Below, piece after piece: positions 33,537 to 43,513 of a stretch of 64,000 bases of DNA. The stretch is taken from assembly GCF_037482405.1 (NCBI RefSeq), contig NZ_JBBHZZ010000005.1:1-64000 (forward strand). Reading direction: 5' to 3'. A program made the translations under genes and the position numbers. Under the pieces are notes generated by a model. It did not search any database. It was not told where the DNA came from and was given only the letters and a program-made list of their open reading frames with translations. How positions within the stretch are numbered: the first letter of the stretch is position 1; the number at the start of each line of letters is the position of its first letter. The DNA is from Pseudokineococcus marinus. Lineage in GTDB: Bacteria; Actinomycetota; Actinomycetes; Actinomycetales; Quadrisphaeraceae.

Positions 33537-34730
33537 ATGACCACGGCAGCGGACGCCCGGGAGCGCCGGGCGCAGCTCGTCCGCGCGCGCGGGCGCGCCC
33601 TCGTCGAGGCGGCCCCCGGCGAGGCCGGCTCCACACCGGTGCGCGACGTCATCCGCGCCAGCTGGCGGCGCAGCCTGCGCACCGTCGACGACGACCTCTC
33701 CTCCGCCCCACTGGCCGACGAGGCCGCCACCGAGGAGGCGTGGCGCGCCTCGCCCCTGCAGCGCGCCGTCGGGGTCCTCGGGGAGGAGCTGCGCGGCGTG
33801 GCCGACGACGGCGACCTCGTCGTCGCCGTGACGGACCCGAGCGCCCGCATCCTGTGGACCTGCGGCGGCCGGGTGATGCGCGAGCGCGCCGAACGGGTGA
33901 ACTTCGTGGCCGGCGGCCGCTGGGACGAGGGGAGCGTCGGCACCAACGCCCTCGACCTCGCCCTGCGGACCGCCGGCCCGGCCACCGTCTGGTCGGCCGA
34001 GCACTACGCCCCGGCCGTCCAGGGCTGGGTCTGCTGGGCCGCCCCTGTGCTGGACCCGCACGGCGTCCCCCTCGGGGTGCTGGACCTGTCGACGACGTGG
34101 GAGCGCTCGCACCCCCTCGGCCTCACGACGGCGCGGGCCATGGCCGCGCTGCTCTCCCACGAGGTGGCCGCGGCGGCGCGGTCCGGAGCGGGCGCCCCGC
34201 GCCCCACCGGCGCGCTGCGGCTCTCCCTGCTCGGCGCCGGCCGCGCCGAGCTCGACGGGCGCCCGCTGCACCTGACCCGGCGCCAGCTGGAGGTCCTCGC
34301 CGTCCTCGCCCTGTCCCCCGACGGGCTGGTCGCCGACGCGCTCCACGACGCCGTCTACGGCGACGCCCCCGTGAGCCGCTCGACCCTCAAGGCCGAGGTC
34401 AGCCACCTGCGCTCCCTGCTCGGCGGGGCGATCGGCTCGCGCCCCTACCGGCTCCTGCTGCCGTGCACGAGCGACGTCGACGTCGTCCGCCGGCGCCTGC
34501 GCGCCGGCGACCCCGTCGGCGCGGCCGACGCCTGGGGCGGGGAGGTGCTCGCCGGCGCGGGCGGCACCGACTCCCCCTTCCTGCGCCGCGTGGACGCCGA
34601 GCTGTCCGCCGGGCTGCGCGACGCCGTCCTCGCGACCCGTGACCGTCGCGTCGCGCTCACCTACGCGGCCACCTCCGGCGCGGACCCGCACGTCGTCCGC
34701 CGCGTGCTCGGCTCGCCCGAGGCGCGCTGA
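33537..34730 (+). CDS. GAF-domain regulator of the aldehyde dehydrogenase genes
   Basis: The product is 397 residues. An N-terminal region (VRDVIRASWRRSL) precedes a GAF sensor domain (AVTDPSARILWTCGG to GVLDLSTTW). A C-terminal winged-helix-like DNA-binding domain follows (LHLTRRQLEVLAVLALSPDG and VSRSTLKAEVSHLRSLLGG). This is the regulator type found next to aldehyde dehydrogenase plus DUF779 genes. The ATG at 33537 has GGAGGT six bases upstream. It is followed after 124 bases by its presumed target. Confidence 0.88.
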   Translation: MTTAADARERRAQLVRARGRALVEAAPGEAGSTPVRDVIRASWRRSLRTVDDDLSSAPLADEAATEEAWRASPLQRAVGVLGEELRGVADDGDLVVAVTDPSARILWTCGGRVMRERAERVNFVAGGRWDEGSVGTNALDLALRTAGPATVWSAEHYAPAVQGWVCWAAPVLDPHGVPLGVLDLSTTWERSHPLGLTTARAMAALLSHEVAAAARSGAGAPRPTGALRLSLLGAGRAELDGRPLHLTRRQLEVLAVLALSPDGLVADALHDAVYGDAPVSRSTLKAEVSHLRSLLGGAIGSRPYRLLLPCTSDVDVVRRRLRAGDPVGAADAWGGEVLAGAGGTDSPFLRRVDAELSAGLRDAVLATRDRRVALTYAATSGADPHVVRRVLGSPEAR

Positions 34731-34854
34731 GCCGCTCCCCCGACCGGGTGGGGGGCGACCCGCGGACCAACCTCCGGCCAACCTCGCCGCCCTACCGTCC
34801 GCCGCACGGCGCCCGTCACCGACGACGGGCGCGCACGACGCTGGAGGGCACGTC

Positions 34855-36371
<1,517 letters not shown>

Positions 36372-36372
<1 letters not shown>

Positions 36373-36851
36373 TGCCGGCCGGCTCCCCGTCCACGACCGG
36401 CCCCACCGCCGGAGCCCCCTCCGCCGTCGACCCGGCGGCGGAGGGGGCCCAGGTCGTCGACGCGGCGGCGCTGGAGGGGCGCCCCGCCTCGCGCGTCGAC
36501 ATCACGCCGGAGGCGGCCGCGCTGCTGGAGCGCCTCCGGGGGCGGCACGGGCCGCTGATGTTCCACCAGTCCGGCGGCTGCTGCGACGGCTCCTCGCCCA
36601 TGTGCTACCCGCAGGGCGACTTCCTCACCGGCGCGGGCGACGTCCTGCTCGGAGAGGTCGCGGGGGCGCCGTTCTGGATGTCGGCGTCCCAGTACGGCTA
36701 CTGGCGGCACACGCACCTGACCGTCGACGTCGTCCCCGGCCGCGGGTCCGGCTTCAGCGTCGAGGCGCCCGAGGGCGTGCGCTTCCTCATCCGCTCCCGG
36801 CTGCTCACCGAGGAGGAGCTGGCGCTGCCCGAGGTCGTCGCGGGCGGGTGA
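36372..36851 (+). CDS. DUF779-family protein
   Basis: This 159-residue protein is marked by FHQSGGCCDGSSPMCYPQGDF, PFWMSASQYGYWRHTHLTVDV and GRGSGFSVEAPEGVRFLIRSR, the DUF779 signature. The clustered cysteines suggest metal or redox chemistry. DUF779 genes are almost always found directly after aldehyde dehydrogenases of this type, here overlapping by one base. Function unknown. The first 40 residues are low-complexity and the true start could be internal. Confidence 0.9.
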
Positions 36852-36899
36852 GGCGCCCCGACGACGGGGCGGCGGGCGAGCGGTCGAGGGGCGGAGCGA

Positions 36900-36918
36900 G
36901 GGGGGGGGGGGGGGGGGG
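36900..36918. repeat. 19-G homopolymer
   Basis: An uninterrupted run of G in the spacer between DUF779 and the phosphoesterase gene. Given the poly-G artefact at 22313-22391, its length is suspect. Confidence 0.7.
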
Positions 36919-37083
36919 TGAGGGAGGGGCCGGTAGGGGCGCCGGCGCAGGCCAGCACGGCGGGTGACCGCGCGGTCGCGCTGCGTCACCCGTCCGGACG
37001 TAGGGGACCCCACCTCTCGGCGTCCGTCAAGGGTGCTGGCAGGTTCTCCTCAGCCGCGCTGCGCGCCCGGCAGTGACGGTGCG

Positions 37084-37626
37084 TCAGATCGCCCGCCCGT
37101 CGTGAGGGCCCTCGTCCGGATCGTCGCCCGGGCACTTCCGGTCGNTCAGGTAGGTGCACCGCGGCATCCGCCGCCGGTCGGTCGGCGAGCCGGGGTTGAG
37201 CAGGCGCAGGCCGCGGGGCGTCGTCGTGTCCCAGGGGATGTGGCTGTGCCCGAAGACGAGGACGTCGGCCCCCGGGTGCGCCTCGTCGCACCGCCGCTCG
37301 CGCCCGTCCTTCCCGCCGGTCTCGTGGACGACCTCGACGCGCACCCCGCCGAGGACGGCGCGCGCGACCTCGGGCAGGCGGGCCCGCAGCTCCTCGCCGT
37401 CGTTGTTGCCCCAGCACGCGAGCAGGAGGGCGCTGCGCCCGAGCAGGTCGTCGAGGGCCGCCGCCTCCACCCAGTCGCCCGCGTGGACGACGACGTCCGC
37501 CCCGGCGACGGCCTCCTGCACCTCCTCCGGCAGGGCGCGCGCCCGCAGCGGCAGGTGGGTGTCGGCGAGCGCCACCACCCGCAGCGGGCCGTCGACGACC
37601 TCGCCCTGGTCGGCGAGACGACCCAC
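37084..37626 (-). CDS. YfcE-like metallophosphoesterase
   Basis: The product is 180 residues. Metal-binding motifs appear in order: VVALADTHLP (DxH), VVVHAGDWVE (GD), CWGNNDGE (GNxD) and VFGHSHIPWDT (GHSH), followed by LLNPGSPTDRRR. These define the YfcE/MJ0936 phosphodiesterase family. One ambiguous base (N at 37145) falls in the codon after CTYL near the C-terminus. The GTG start at 37626 lies three bases after the recQ stop, so the two form an operon. Confidence 0.9.
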   Translation of the reverse strand: MGRLADQGEVVDGPLRVVALADTHLPLRARALPEEVQEAVAGADVVVHAGDWVEAAALDDLLGRSALLLACWGNNDGEELRARLPEVARAVLGGVRVEVVHETGGKDGRERRCDEAHPGADVLVFGHSHIPWDTTTPRGLRLLNPGSPTDRRRMPRCTYLXDRKCPGDDPDEGPHDGRAI

Positions 37627-37629
37627 GCC

Positions 37630-39336
37630 TCAGGCGCTCTCGAGCAGGTCGTGCTCCTCGACGAGCCGGACGCCGAGCGTCTTGTACCCCTCGTCCTCGA
37701 AGAGCACGGTGACGGTCTCGGTGTCCACCGACGCCACGACGCCGTCCCCGAAGCGGCCGTGGCGGACGCGCTGGCCGCTGCGCCAGGCGGCGTCCTCGAC
37801 GTCCCGGGCCGTGCCCGCGTCGCAGCTGTCGCAGGCGCCGCACCGCTGCGGGTGCTCCTCCCCGAGCAGCTCCAGCAGCAGTCGCCGGCGGCAGTCGTCG
37901 GTGCCCGCGTAGCGCTCCACCATCTCCACGGCCGACTCGTCGAGGCGCCGGCGGCGCTCCCGCTCGGCCGCGAGCACCTCGGCCACCTCGGTGCCCGTGG
38001 CGTCGCCGTCGACCCAGCGGGTGCGGCCGTCCTCCGCGGGGGCGGCGACGCCGACCTGCACGAGGGCGCCGAGGACGCGCGAGAGCGTGCGGGGCGAGAC
38101 GTCCGCCTCCTCGGCCAGCTCGGCGCGCGTCAGGCCCGCCTCCCCGGCCCGCTGCAGCGCCGGCACGACGGCGCGCACCGTGGACGTCCGGGGTCCGCCA
38201 CCGGAGGCGTGGAAGCGCCCGAGCGAGGAGTCGGTGCCGGTGTGGACCAGCAGCGCCCAGGCGGGCTCGCCGTCGCGCCCCGCCCGGCCGACCTCCTGGT
38301 AGTACGCGTCGAGGGAGCCGGACGGGCCGGCGTGGACGACGAAGCGCACGTCGGGGCGGTCGACGCCCATGCCGAAGGCGCTCGTGGCGACGACGAGGTC
38401 GAGCGTGCCGTCGAGGAAGAGGTCCGCGACGGCGTAGCGCTCGTCCGGCGACAGGCCGCCGTGGTATCGCGCCGGCGCCAGGCCGCGGCGCTCGAGCGCG
38501 TCGGCCACCGCGTCGACCTCGGCGCGCGTCTGCACGTAGACGATGCCGCAGCAGCCGCCCTCGCAGGCGGCGACGACCTCGTCGACCACGGCGCGGTCAC
38601 GGGCCGCCCGGTCGCCGGCGGCGCGGACGGCGAGGTGGATGTTCGGCCTGTCGACGTCGTCCACGACGACCTCGGGGTCGCGCAGGCCGAGGCGCTCGAC
38701 GACGTCGCGCCGGACGGCGGGCGAGGCCGTGGCCGTGAGGGCCAGCAGCCGCTCCGCCCCGGCCGCGCGGGCCGCCGCGCCGAGCTGGAGGTAGTCGGGC
38801 CGGAAGTCGTGGCCCCAGTCGCTGACGACGTGCGCCTCGTCGACGACGACGAGCCGGACGTCGGCCGCGGCGAGCGCCTCGGTCGTCGCCGGGCGGGCGA
38901 GCTGCTCGGGGGCCAGCAGCAGCAGGTCGAGGTCCCCGGCCGCGGCGGCCCGCAGCGCCTCGGCCTGCTCGGCGGCCCGGAGGGTGCTGTTGACGAGGCC
39001 GGCCCGCTGGCCGCCCTCGGCGAGGGTGCGCGCCTGGTCGCGCTGCAGCGCCACGAGCGGGGAGACGACGAGCGTCAGCCCGCCGGCCAGGCGGCTGGCG
39101 ATCTGGTAGACCGCCGTCTTGCCGGCGCCCGAGCGGGCCACGAGGAGAGTGTCCGCGTGCGCGAGCGCCTCGAGCGCGCGGCGCTGGGCGTCCCGCAGCA
39201 CGGCGCCCTCGCCGAGGACCTCCACGACCGCGGCCGCCAGGGCCTCCCGCCGGTCGTCGGGCCTCCCCGCCCCGGTCCCCGCGCGCTGCTCGTCCTGCTC
39301 GTGCTCGCGCCCTCGGCGCCCTCCGCGTCCTGCCAC
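37630..39336 (-). CDS. recQ: RecQ-family ATP-dependent DNA helicase
   Basis: This 568-residue superfamily 2 helicase works in recombination and repair. Motifs are LVARSGAGKTAVYQI (motif I), VVSPLVALQRDQ (Ia), VVVDEAHVVSDWGHDFRPDY (DEAH and the RecQ aromatic loop), LALTATASP (III), YVQTRAEVDAVADAL, GMGVDRPDVRFVVHAG and YYQEVGRAGRDGE (VI). The zinc-binding region CRRRLLLELLGEEH to CGACDSC and a compact C-terminus follow. The N-terminus is Arg/Glu-rich. Start GTG 39336 is uncertain. Confidence 0.92.
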   Translation of the reverse strand: MAGRGGRRGREHEQDEQRAGTGAGRPDDRREALAAAVVEVLGEGAVLRDAQRRALEALAHADTLLVARSGAGKTAVYQIASRLAGGLTLVVSPLVALQRDQARTLAEGGQRAGLVNSTLRAAEQAEALRAAAAGDLDLLLLAPEQLARPATTEALAAADVRLVVVDEAHVVSDWGHDFRPDYLQLGAAARAAGAERLLALTATASPAVRRDVVERLGLRDPEVVVDDVDRPNIHLAVRAAGDRAARDRAVVDEVVAACEGGCCGIVYVQTRAEVDAVADALERRGLAPARYHGGLSPDERYAVADLFLDGTLDLVVATSAFGMGVDRPDVRFVVHAGPSGSLDAYYQEVGRAGRDGEPAWALLVHTGTDSSLGRFHASGGGPRTSTVRAVVPALQRAGEAGLTRAELAEEADVSPRTLSRVLGALVQVGVAAPAEDGRTRWVDGDATGTEVAEVLAAERERRRRLDESAVEMVERYAGTDDCRRRLLLELLGEEHPQRCGACDSCDAGTARDVEDAAWRSGQRVRHGRFGDGVVASVDTETVTVLFEDEGYKTLGVRLVEEHDLLESA

Positions 39337-39447
39337 GCCGGGGACGCTACGTCGGCGCCCTCGACCCCACACCCGGAGCCGGCGGCCGTCCCTCGAGGGC
39401 GGACGCAGGACGGCCGGCGGCCCCGGGTGGGGCGGCCGGCCGTCGCG

Positions 39448-39469
39448 CGTGCTCCCTCGCGGGAGCACG
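39448..39469 (-). terminator. Second hairpin downstream of sodA
   Basis: CGTGCTCCC (39448-39456), loop TCGC and GGGAGCACG (39461-39469) form a perfect 9-bp stem, about 50 bases past the sodA stop and before recQ. Confidence 0.5.
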
Positions 39470-39491
39470 GTCGTGCGGGGTCGTGCGGGGT

Positions 39492-39513
39492 GCGCCGGAC
39501 GTGCGTCCGGCGC
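39492..39513 (-). terminator. Hairpin directly after sodA
   Basis: GCGCCGGACG (39492-39501) and CGTCCGGCGC (39504-39513) form a perfect 10-bp stem four bases past the sodA stop. Confidence 0.55.
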
Positions 39514-39517
39514 CGGG

Positions 39518-40150
39518 TCAGAGCGCCGTCGGCGTGATGAGGCCCGAGGTCTGCGTGCGGGCGCGCGCGAAGCGGTCGGTGACGTCGGCCCAGTTCGCCA
39601 CGTCCCACCACGCCTTGACGTAGTCGGCCTTGACGTTGCGGTACTGGAGGTAGAACGCGTGCTCCCACATGTCGAGCATGAGGAGCGGCACCAGGCCGAC
39701 GGGGAGGTTGCCCTGGTGGTCGTAGAGCTGGACGTTGAGGAGCTTCTGGCCCACCGAGTCCCAGGCGAGGATCGACCACCCGGAGCCCTGGATGCCGAGG
39801 GCGTTGGCCGTGAAGTGCGCGCGGAAGGCGTCGAAGGAGCCGAAGTGCTCGTCGATGGCCGCGCCGAGCTCGCCGTCGGGCTTGTCGCCGCCGTCGGGGC
39901 TCATGTTCGGCCAGAAGACCGAGTGGTTGACGTGGCCGGCGAGGTTGAAGGCCAGGTTCTTCTCGTACAGGTTGACCGGCCCGAGGGAGTCCGTGGAGCG
40001 GGCCTCGGCGAGCTGCTCGAGGGCGGTGTTGGCCCCCGTGACGTAGGTCTGGTGGTGCTTGGAGTGGTGCAGCTCCATGATCTCGCCGCTGATCGCGGGC
40101 TCGAGCGCGGAGTAGTCGTACGGCAGGTCGGGCAGGGCGTAGTCGGCCAT
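39518..40150 (-). CDS. sodA: Superoxide dismutase, Mn/Fe family
   Basis: The product is 210 residues and converts superoxide to oxygen and hydrogen peroxide. It starts MADYALPDLPYDYSALEP. Metal ligands are His28 in MELHHSKHH, His in GHVNHSVFW, and Asp and His in MLDMWEHAFYLQY. The WSILAWD and YDHQGNLP segments are typical of the Mn or cambialistic actinomycete enzymes; which metal is used cannot be read with certainty. GAGGAGG precedes the ATG at 40150. There is no signal peptide, so it is cytosolic. It is divergent from the ChaB gene. Confidence 0.96.
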   Translation of the reverse strand: MADYALPDLPYDYSALEPAISGEIMELHHSKHHQTYVTGANTALEQLAEARSTDSLGPVNLYEKNLAFNLAGHVNHSVFWPNMSPDGGDKPDGELGAAIDEHFGSFDAFRAHFTANALGIQGSGWSILAWDSVGQKLLNVQLYDHQGNLPVGLVPLLMLDMWEHAFYLQYRNVKADYVKAWWDVANWADVTDRFARARTQTSGLITPTAL

Positions 40151-40355
40151 GGGTCCTCCTCGGGCTCCGGGCGTGGTGCTGTCGGCGGTCGCGCCGGCTG
40201 TGATCACCCTGGCCCCGGGGCGGGGGCGCTGCAAGCGCGCCGGAGCTCCCCGAGGCGGGCGCGCCGCCGGCCGGGTGCGCGCGCACCGGGGTCGGCCCAG
40301 CATGGCCGTGGCCGGGCGCGCCGCCCCGGTCGCGACCACCGGCCCGGGAGGACCC

Positions 40356-40769
40356 ATGGCGAAGGACCACGACGACGTCCCCGACGTCGACCTGCCCAGC
40401 ACGCTCGAGCGATCGGACGAGCGGGCCCAGCGCACCTACGCGGCCGCCAAGACGTCCGCGGAGGAGTCCTACGGCGACGGGGAGAGGGCGAACCGCGTCG
40501 CCTGGTCGGCCCTCAAGCACACGCACGAGAAGGTCGGCGACCACTGGGAGCCCAAGGACGGCAAGGGCCCCTCCGACGCGCAGGCGGAGGGCGGCCTGGG
40601 CACCGACCGGGAGACGGCCGGGGGCGTCGACGCGAACGCGAGCAAGGAGCACCTGCTCGAGCTGGCGCGGCGCCTGGACGTCCACGGCCGCTCGTCGATG
40701 AGCAAGGACGAGCTGGTCGAGGCGCTGCAGAGGGCCAACGACGCGAGCACGCGCCGGGCACGGGGCTGA
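40356..40769 (+). CDS. ChaB-like protein with Rho N-terminal-like domain
   Basis: The product is 137 residues. The N-terminal ChaB-like region reads VDLPSTLERSDERAQRTYAA and AYAKTSAEESYGDG-like text (AAKTSAEESYGDGERANRVA) with AWSALKHTHEKVGDHW. The C-terminal SAP/Rho_N helix pair is SKEHLLELARRLDVHGRSSM and SKDELVEALQRAN, a nucleic-acid-binding motif. GGGAGG precedes the ATG. Function is unproven. It opens a run of small stress-type genes. Confidence 0.85.
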   Translation: MAKDHDDVPDVDLPSTLERSDERAQRTYAAAKTSAEESYGDGERANRVAWSALKHTHEKVGDHWEPKDGKGPSDAQAEGGLGTDRETAGGVDANASKEHLLELARRLDVHGRSSMSKDELVEALQRANDASTRRARG

Positions 40770-40839
40770 TCACGGGGCTGATCGGGGCGCCCACCCGCTC
40801 GACGCGCCGCTGTCGGGACCCCGCCCTACGCTCGAACAC

Positions 40840-41181
40840 ATGACCGAGCAGAGCAGCCAGACCAGCCAGCAGCCCACCGACGGCCAGCAGCCCTCCGGTG
40901 ACGAGGCGGACCAGGCCATCGCGCAGGCGCAGGACGCCGAGGACCAGCGCGGCGCGCACGGCGACGGGCGCCCCGCCGACCAGGAGCCGGGGACGGCGCC
41001 GTCCGACGCGGAGAAGGACCCGGAGACCTGGGTGACGGGCGACGAGCCCGCCACCGGGCCGCAGCGCAGCTACCTGAGCACGCTCGCCCAGGAGGCCGGC
41101 GAGGAGGTGCCGCAGGACATCTCCAAGGCCCACGCCTCCGAGATGATCGACCGGCTGCAGGACAAGACGGGCCGCGGCTGA
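40840..41181 (+). CDS. DUF3072-family protein
   Basis: The product is 113 residues. A Gln/Asp-rich acidic leader is followed by the DUF3072 block: DPETWVTGDEPATGPQRSYL, LSTLAQEAGEEVP and ASEMIDRLQDKTG. The family is small, soluble and actinobacteria-enriched with no known function, often met among general-stress genes. It is on the same strand as the ChaB gene, 70 bases downstream. Confidence 0.85.
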   Translation: MTEQSSQTSQQPTDGQQPSGDEADQAIAQAQDAEDQRGAHGDGRPADQEPGTAPSDAEKDPETWVTGDEPATGPQRSYLSTLAQEAGEEVPQDISKAHASEMIDRLQDKTGRG

Positions 41182-41301
41182 GGCCCGACCCGACCGCGCA
41201 CGACGGGACCGGGACGACGCACCCGGCCCAGGACGACCAGCACGAGGGCCCGGCACGACGGACCCGGCACGACGACGAGACCACCGACCCGAGGAGCACC
41301 C

Positions 41302-41811
41302 GTGAGCCCCACCCCCGAGATGCCGGACACGCCCCGCGACGAGGGCGTCGCCAAGGTCGCCGAGCTCATCAAGGACGTCAAGGTCTGCATGCTCACCACG
41401 ACCGGCGCGGCCGGCCGCCTCGTGAGCCGCCCGATGGCGGTGCAGGAGGTCGAGTTCGACGGCGACCTGTGGTTCTTCGCCGAGGAGGACTCCTCGAAGG
41501 TCGACCAGGTCCGGCACGGGGCCCACGTCAACGTGGCCTTCGCCTCCGGTGACTCCTGGGTCTCCGTGGCGGGGGACGCCGAGGTTGTGCGCGACGTCGC
41601 CAAGGCGAAGGAGCTGTGGAACCCCGGGGTCGAGGCGTGGTTCCCCGACGGCCCGGAGGCCCCCGGCATCGTGCTCGTCAAGGTCCACGCGGACACCGCC
41701 GAGTACTGGGACACCCCCGGCGGCCGCGCCGCGACGCTCCTCTCCTACGTCAAGAGCCGCGCGACGGGGCAGCCCTACAGCGGCGGCGAGAACGAGACCG
41801 TCCGCCTCTGA
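41302..41811 (+). CDS. Pyridoxamine-phosphate-oxidase-like general stress protein
   Basis: This 169-residue protein has the split-barrel flavin-binding fold. It reads VAKVAELIKDVKVCMLTTTG, RLVSRPMAVQEVEFDGDLWF, DSSKVDQVRHGAHVNVAFAS and WVSVAGDAEVVRD. This is the general-stress-protein-26 group of PPOX-like proteins, which bind FMN or F420. GAGGAG stands seven bases before the GTG. The exact cofactor is not determinable here. Confidence 0.9.
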   Translation: MSPTPEMPDTPRDEGVAKVAELIKDVKVCMLTTTGAAGRLVSRPMAVQEVEFDGDLWFFAEEDSSKVDQVRHGAHVNVAFASGDSWVSVAGDAEVVRDVAKAKELWNPGVEAWFPDGPEAPGIVLVKVHADTAEYWDTPGGRAATLLSYVKSRATGQPYSGGENETVRL

Positions 41812-41968
41812 GCACCTGGTCCCGCGCCCGGGCGAGGCCCGGGCCGCCGCCGACGACCGCCGCAGCACCGCTGCGGCGGTCGTCGTGCGTCCGGGCGAGC
41901 CACGGGACGCAGACGGGGCGCCCTGCGCCGCAGTGCGGGAGGGCGGGGCCGCGCCTAGCGTCGAGCGG

Positions 41969-43072
41969 GTGAGCGCACCCACCTCGGCCCCCGCGGACGC
42001 CCTCGCCCCCGACCCCACGAGCGGAGCGGGCGGGCGACGCCGCGGCTGGGCCCCGGGGGCGGTCGTCGTCGTCGGCGGCGGCGTCTCCGGGCTGGCGGCC
42101 GCGAGGTCCCTGCGCGACGCGGGCCTCGACGTCGTCGTCCTCGACCGCGGCCGCCGCCCCGGCGGGCGGCTCGGCCTGCGGCGCACCGGCGGGGAGGGCG
42201 CGCAGCGCGTCGTCGACGTCGGCGCCTCCTACTTCGTCCCCCGTGACACCGCCTTCGCCGCCCTCGCCGGGTCCTGGCGGGCGCGCGGCCTGGCCGCGCC
42301 GTGGACCGACACGCTGCTGGCCGTGTCGCGGGACGAGGGCGGACGCGTGACGACGACCCCGAAGCCGGGGCCGACGCGCTGGGCGGCGCCCGGAGGCCTG
42401 CGGTCGCTGGCCCTCGACCTCGCCGACGCCCTGGCCGACGACGGCGTCGAGGTGCGCTCCCACGACGTCCGCCGCGTCGACCGCACGACCGACGGGGGGC
42501 TCGTCGTCGACGGCGAGCCCTGCCGCGCCGTCGTCCTCGCGATGCCCGAGCCCCAGGCCGTGCGCCTCGCGGGCCCCGGGCTCGCCGCCGAGACCGCTCC
42601 CCTGCGCGAGCGGGCGTGGACGCCCGTCATCACCGTCTGGGCCCGGTGGGAGCAGGCCTGGTGGCCGGCGATGGACGGCGCCTTCGTCAACGGGTCCACC
42701 GCGGTCGAGTCCGTCGCCGACGACGGGCGCCGCCGGGGCGACGGGGCGCCCGTGCTCGTGGCGCACTCGACGCCGCAGCTGGCGCAGGACCACCTCGGTG
42801 ACCCTCCGGCCGCGGTCGCCCCCGTCCTCGCGGAGCTGGGCCAGCTCCTCGGCGGCGGCGCCGCGCCGGCGCCGCTCGAGACCGGTGCGCAGCGGTGGAC
42901 CTTCGCCCGCCCCACCGGCGGTCGCCCGGAGACCTCCTGGCTCTCGTCGGGCCTCGGCGTCTGCGGCGACGGGTGGGGCGAGAAGCCGGGTGTGGAGCAG
43001 GCCTGGCTCTCGGGTCGCGCTCTCGGGGCCCGCCTGGCCGCCGAGGTCGCCGGGTCCTCCGAGGCGTCGTAG
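41969..43072 (+). CDS. FAD-dependent amine-oxidase/renalase-like oxidoreductase
   Basis: The product is 367 residues. The Rossmann motif VVVVGGGVSGLAAARSLRDAG with VVVLDRGRRPGGRL (GxGxxG and the second R-x-GGR) is followed by VVDVGASYFVPRD and AAPGGLRSLALDLADAL, and a C-terminal GDGWGEKPGVEQAWLSGRAL that closes the FAD site. This matches the renalase-like NAD(P)/FAD-dependent family. The substrate is unknown. GTG start at 41969. The N-terminal 25 residues are low-complexity. Confidence 0.88.
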   Translation: MSAPTSAPADALAPDPTSGAGGRRRGWAPGAVVVVGGGVSGLAAARSLRDAGLDVVVLDRGRRPGGRLGLRRTGGEGAQRVVDVGASYFVPRDTAFAALAGSWRARGLAAPWTDTLLAVSRDEGGRVTTTPKPGPTRWAAPGGLRSLALDLADALADDGVEVRSHDVRRVDRTTDGGLVVDGEPCRAVVLAMPEPQAVRLAGPGLAAETAPLRERAWTPVITVWARWEQAWWPAMDGAFVNGSTAVESVADDGRRRGDGAPVLVAHSTPQLAQDHLGDPPAAVAPVLAELGQLLGGGAAPAPLETGAQRWTFARPTGGRPETSWLSSGLGVCGDGWGEKPGVEQAWLSGRALGARLAAEVAGSSEAS

Positions 43073-43238
43073 CGTCCGGGCGCACGGGCGGGCCCGCGAG
43101 GCCGCGCCCGGAGGGCCCTGCTCCCGCCCGACCGTCCCGGACGCCCCGGGGCGGACGCCGTCCCCGCCGATCGGCGGAGCACCACCCCGCGCGCCACGTC
43201 GGCGCGGGTCCACCACCGCACGAGCACGAGGAGCAGCC

Positions 43239-43451
43239 ATGTCCGGAGACGACTTCAAGAAGGGCGACGACGTCGCCTGGTCCTCCCACGGCAACAAGGT
43301 CCACGGCACCGTGGAGAAGAAGATCACGAAGGACACCGAGGAGGCGGGCCGCACGGTCCGCGCCAGCAAGGACGACCCGCAGTACCTCGTCGAGAGCGAC
43401 AAGACCGGCAAGGAGGCCGTCCACAAGGGCACCTCGCTCGACGAGGACTGA
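43239..43451 (+). CDS. DUF2945 (hypervirulence-associated Tudor-like) protein
   Basis: The product is 70 residues. FKKGDDVAWSSHGNKVHGTV and KKITKDTEEAGRTVRASKDD, then PQYLVESDKTGKEAVHKGTS, form the small Tudor-like beta-barrel of DUF2945. GAGGAGC precedes the ATG. These proteins are common next to stress genes in bacteria and are fused to other domains in fungi. Molecular role unknown. Confidence 0.9.
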   Translation: MSGDDFKKGDDVAWSSHGNKVHGTVEKKITKDTEEAGRTVRASKDDPQYLVESDKTGKEAVHKGTSLDED

Positions 43452-43513
43452 CGGCGGGCCGGCCCGGGCGGAGGGGGCCCCTCCCGCACGGGCCGCCACC
43501 CACCGGCGGCGCG

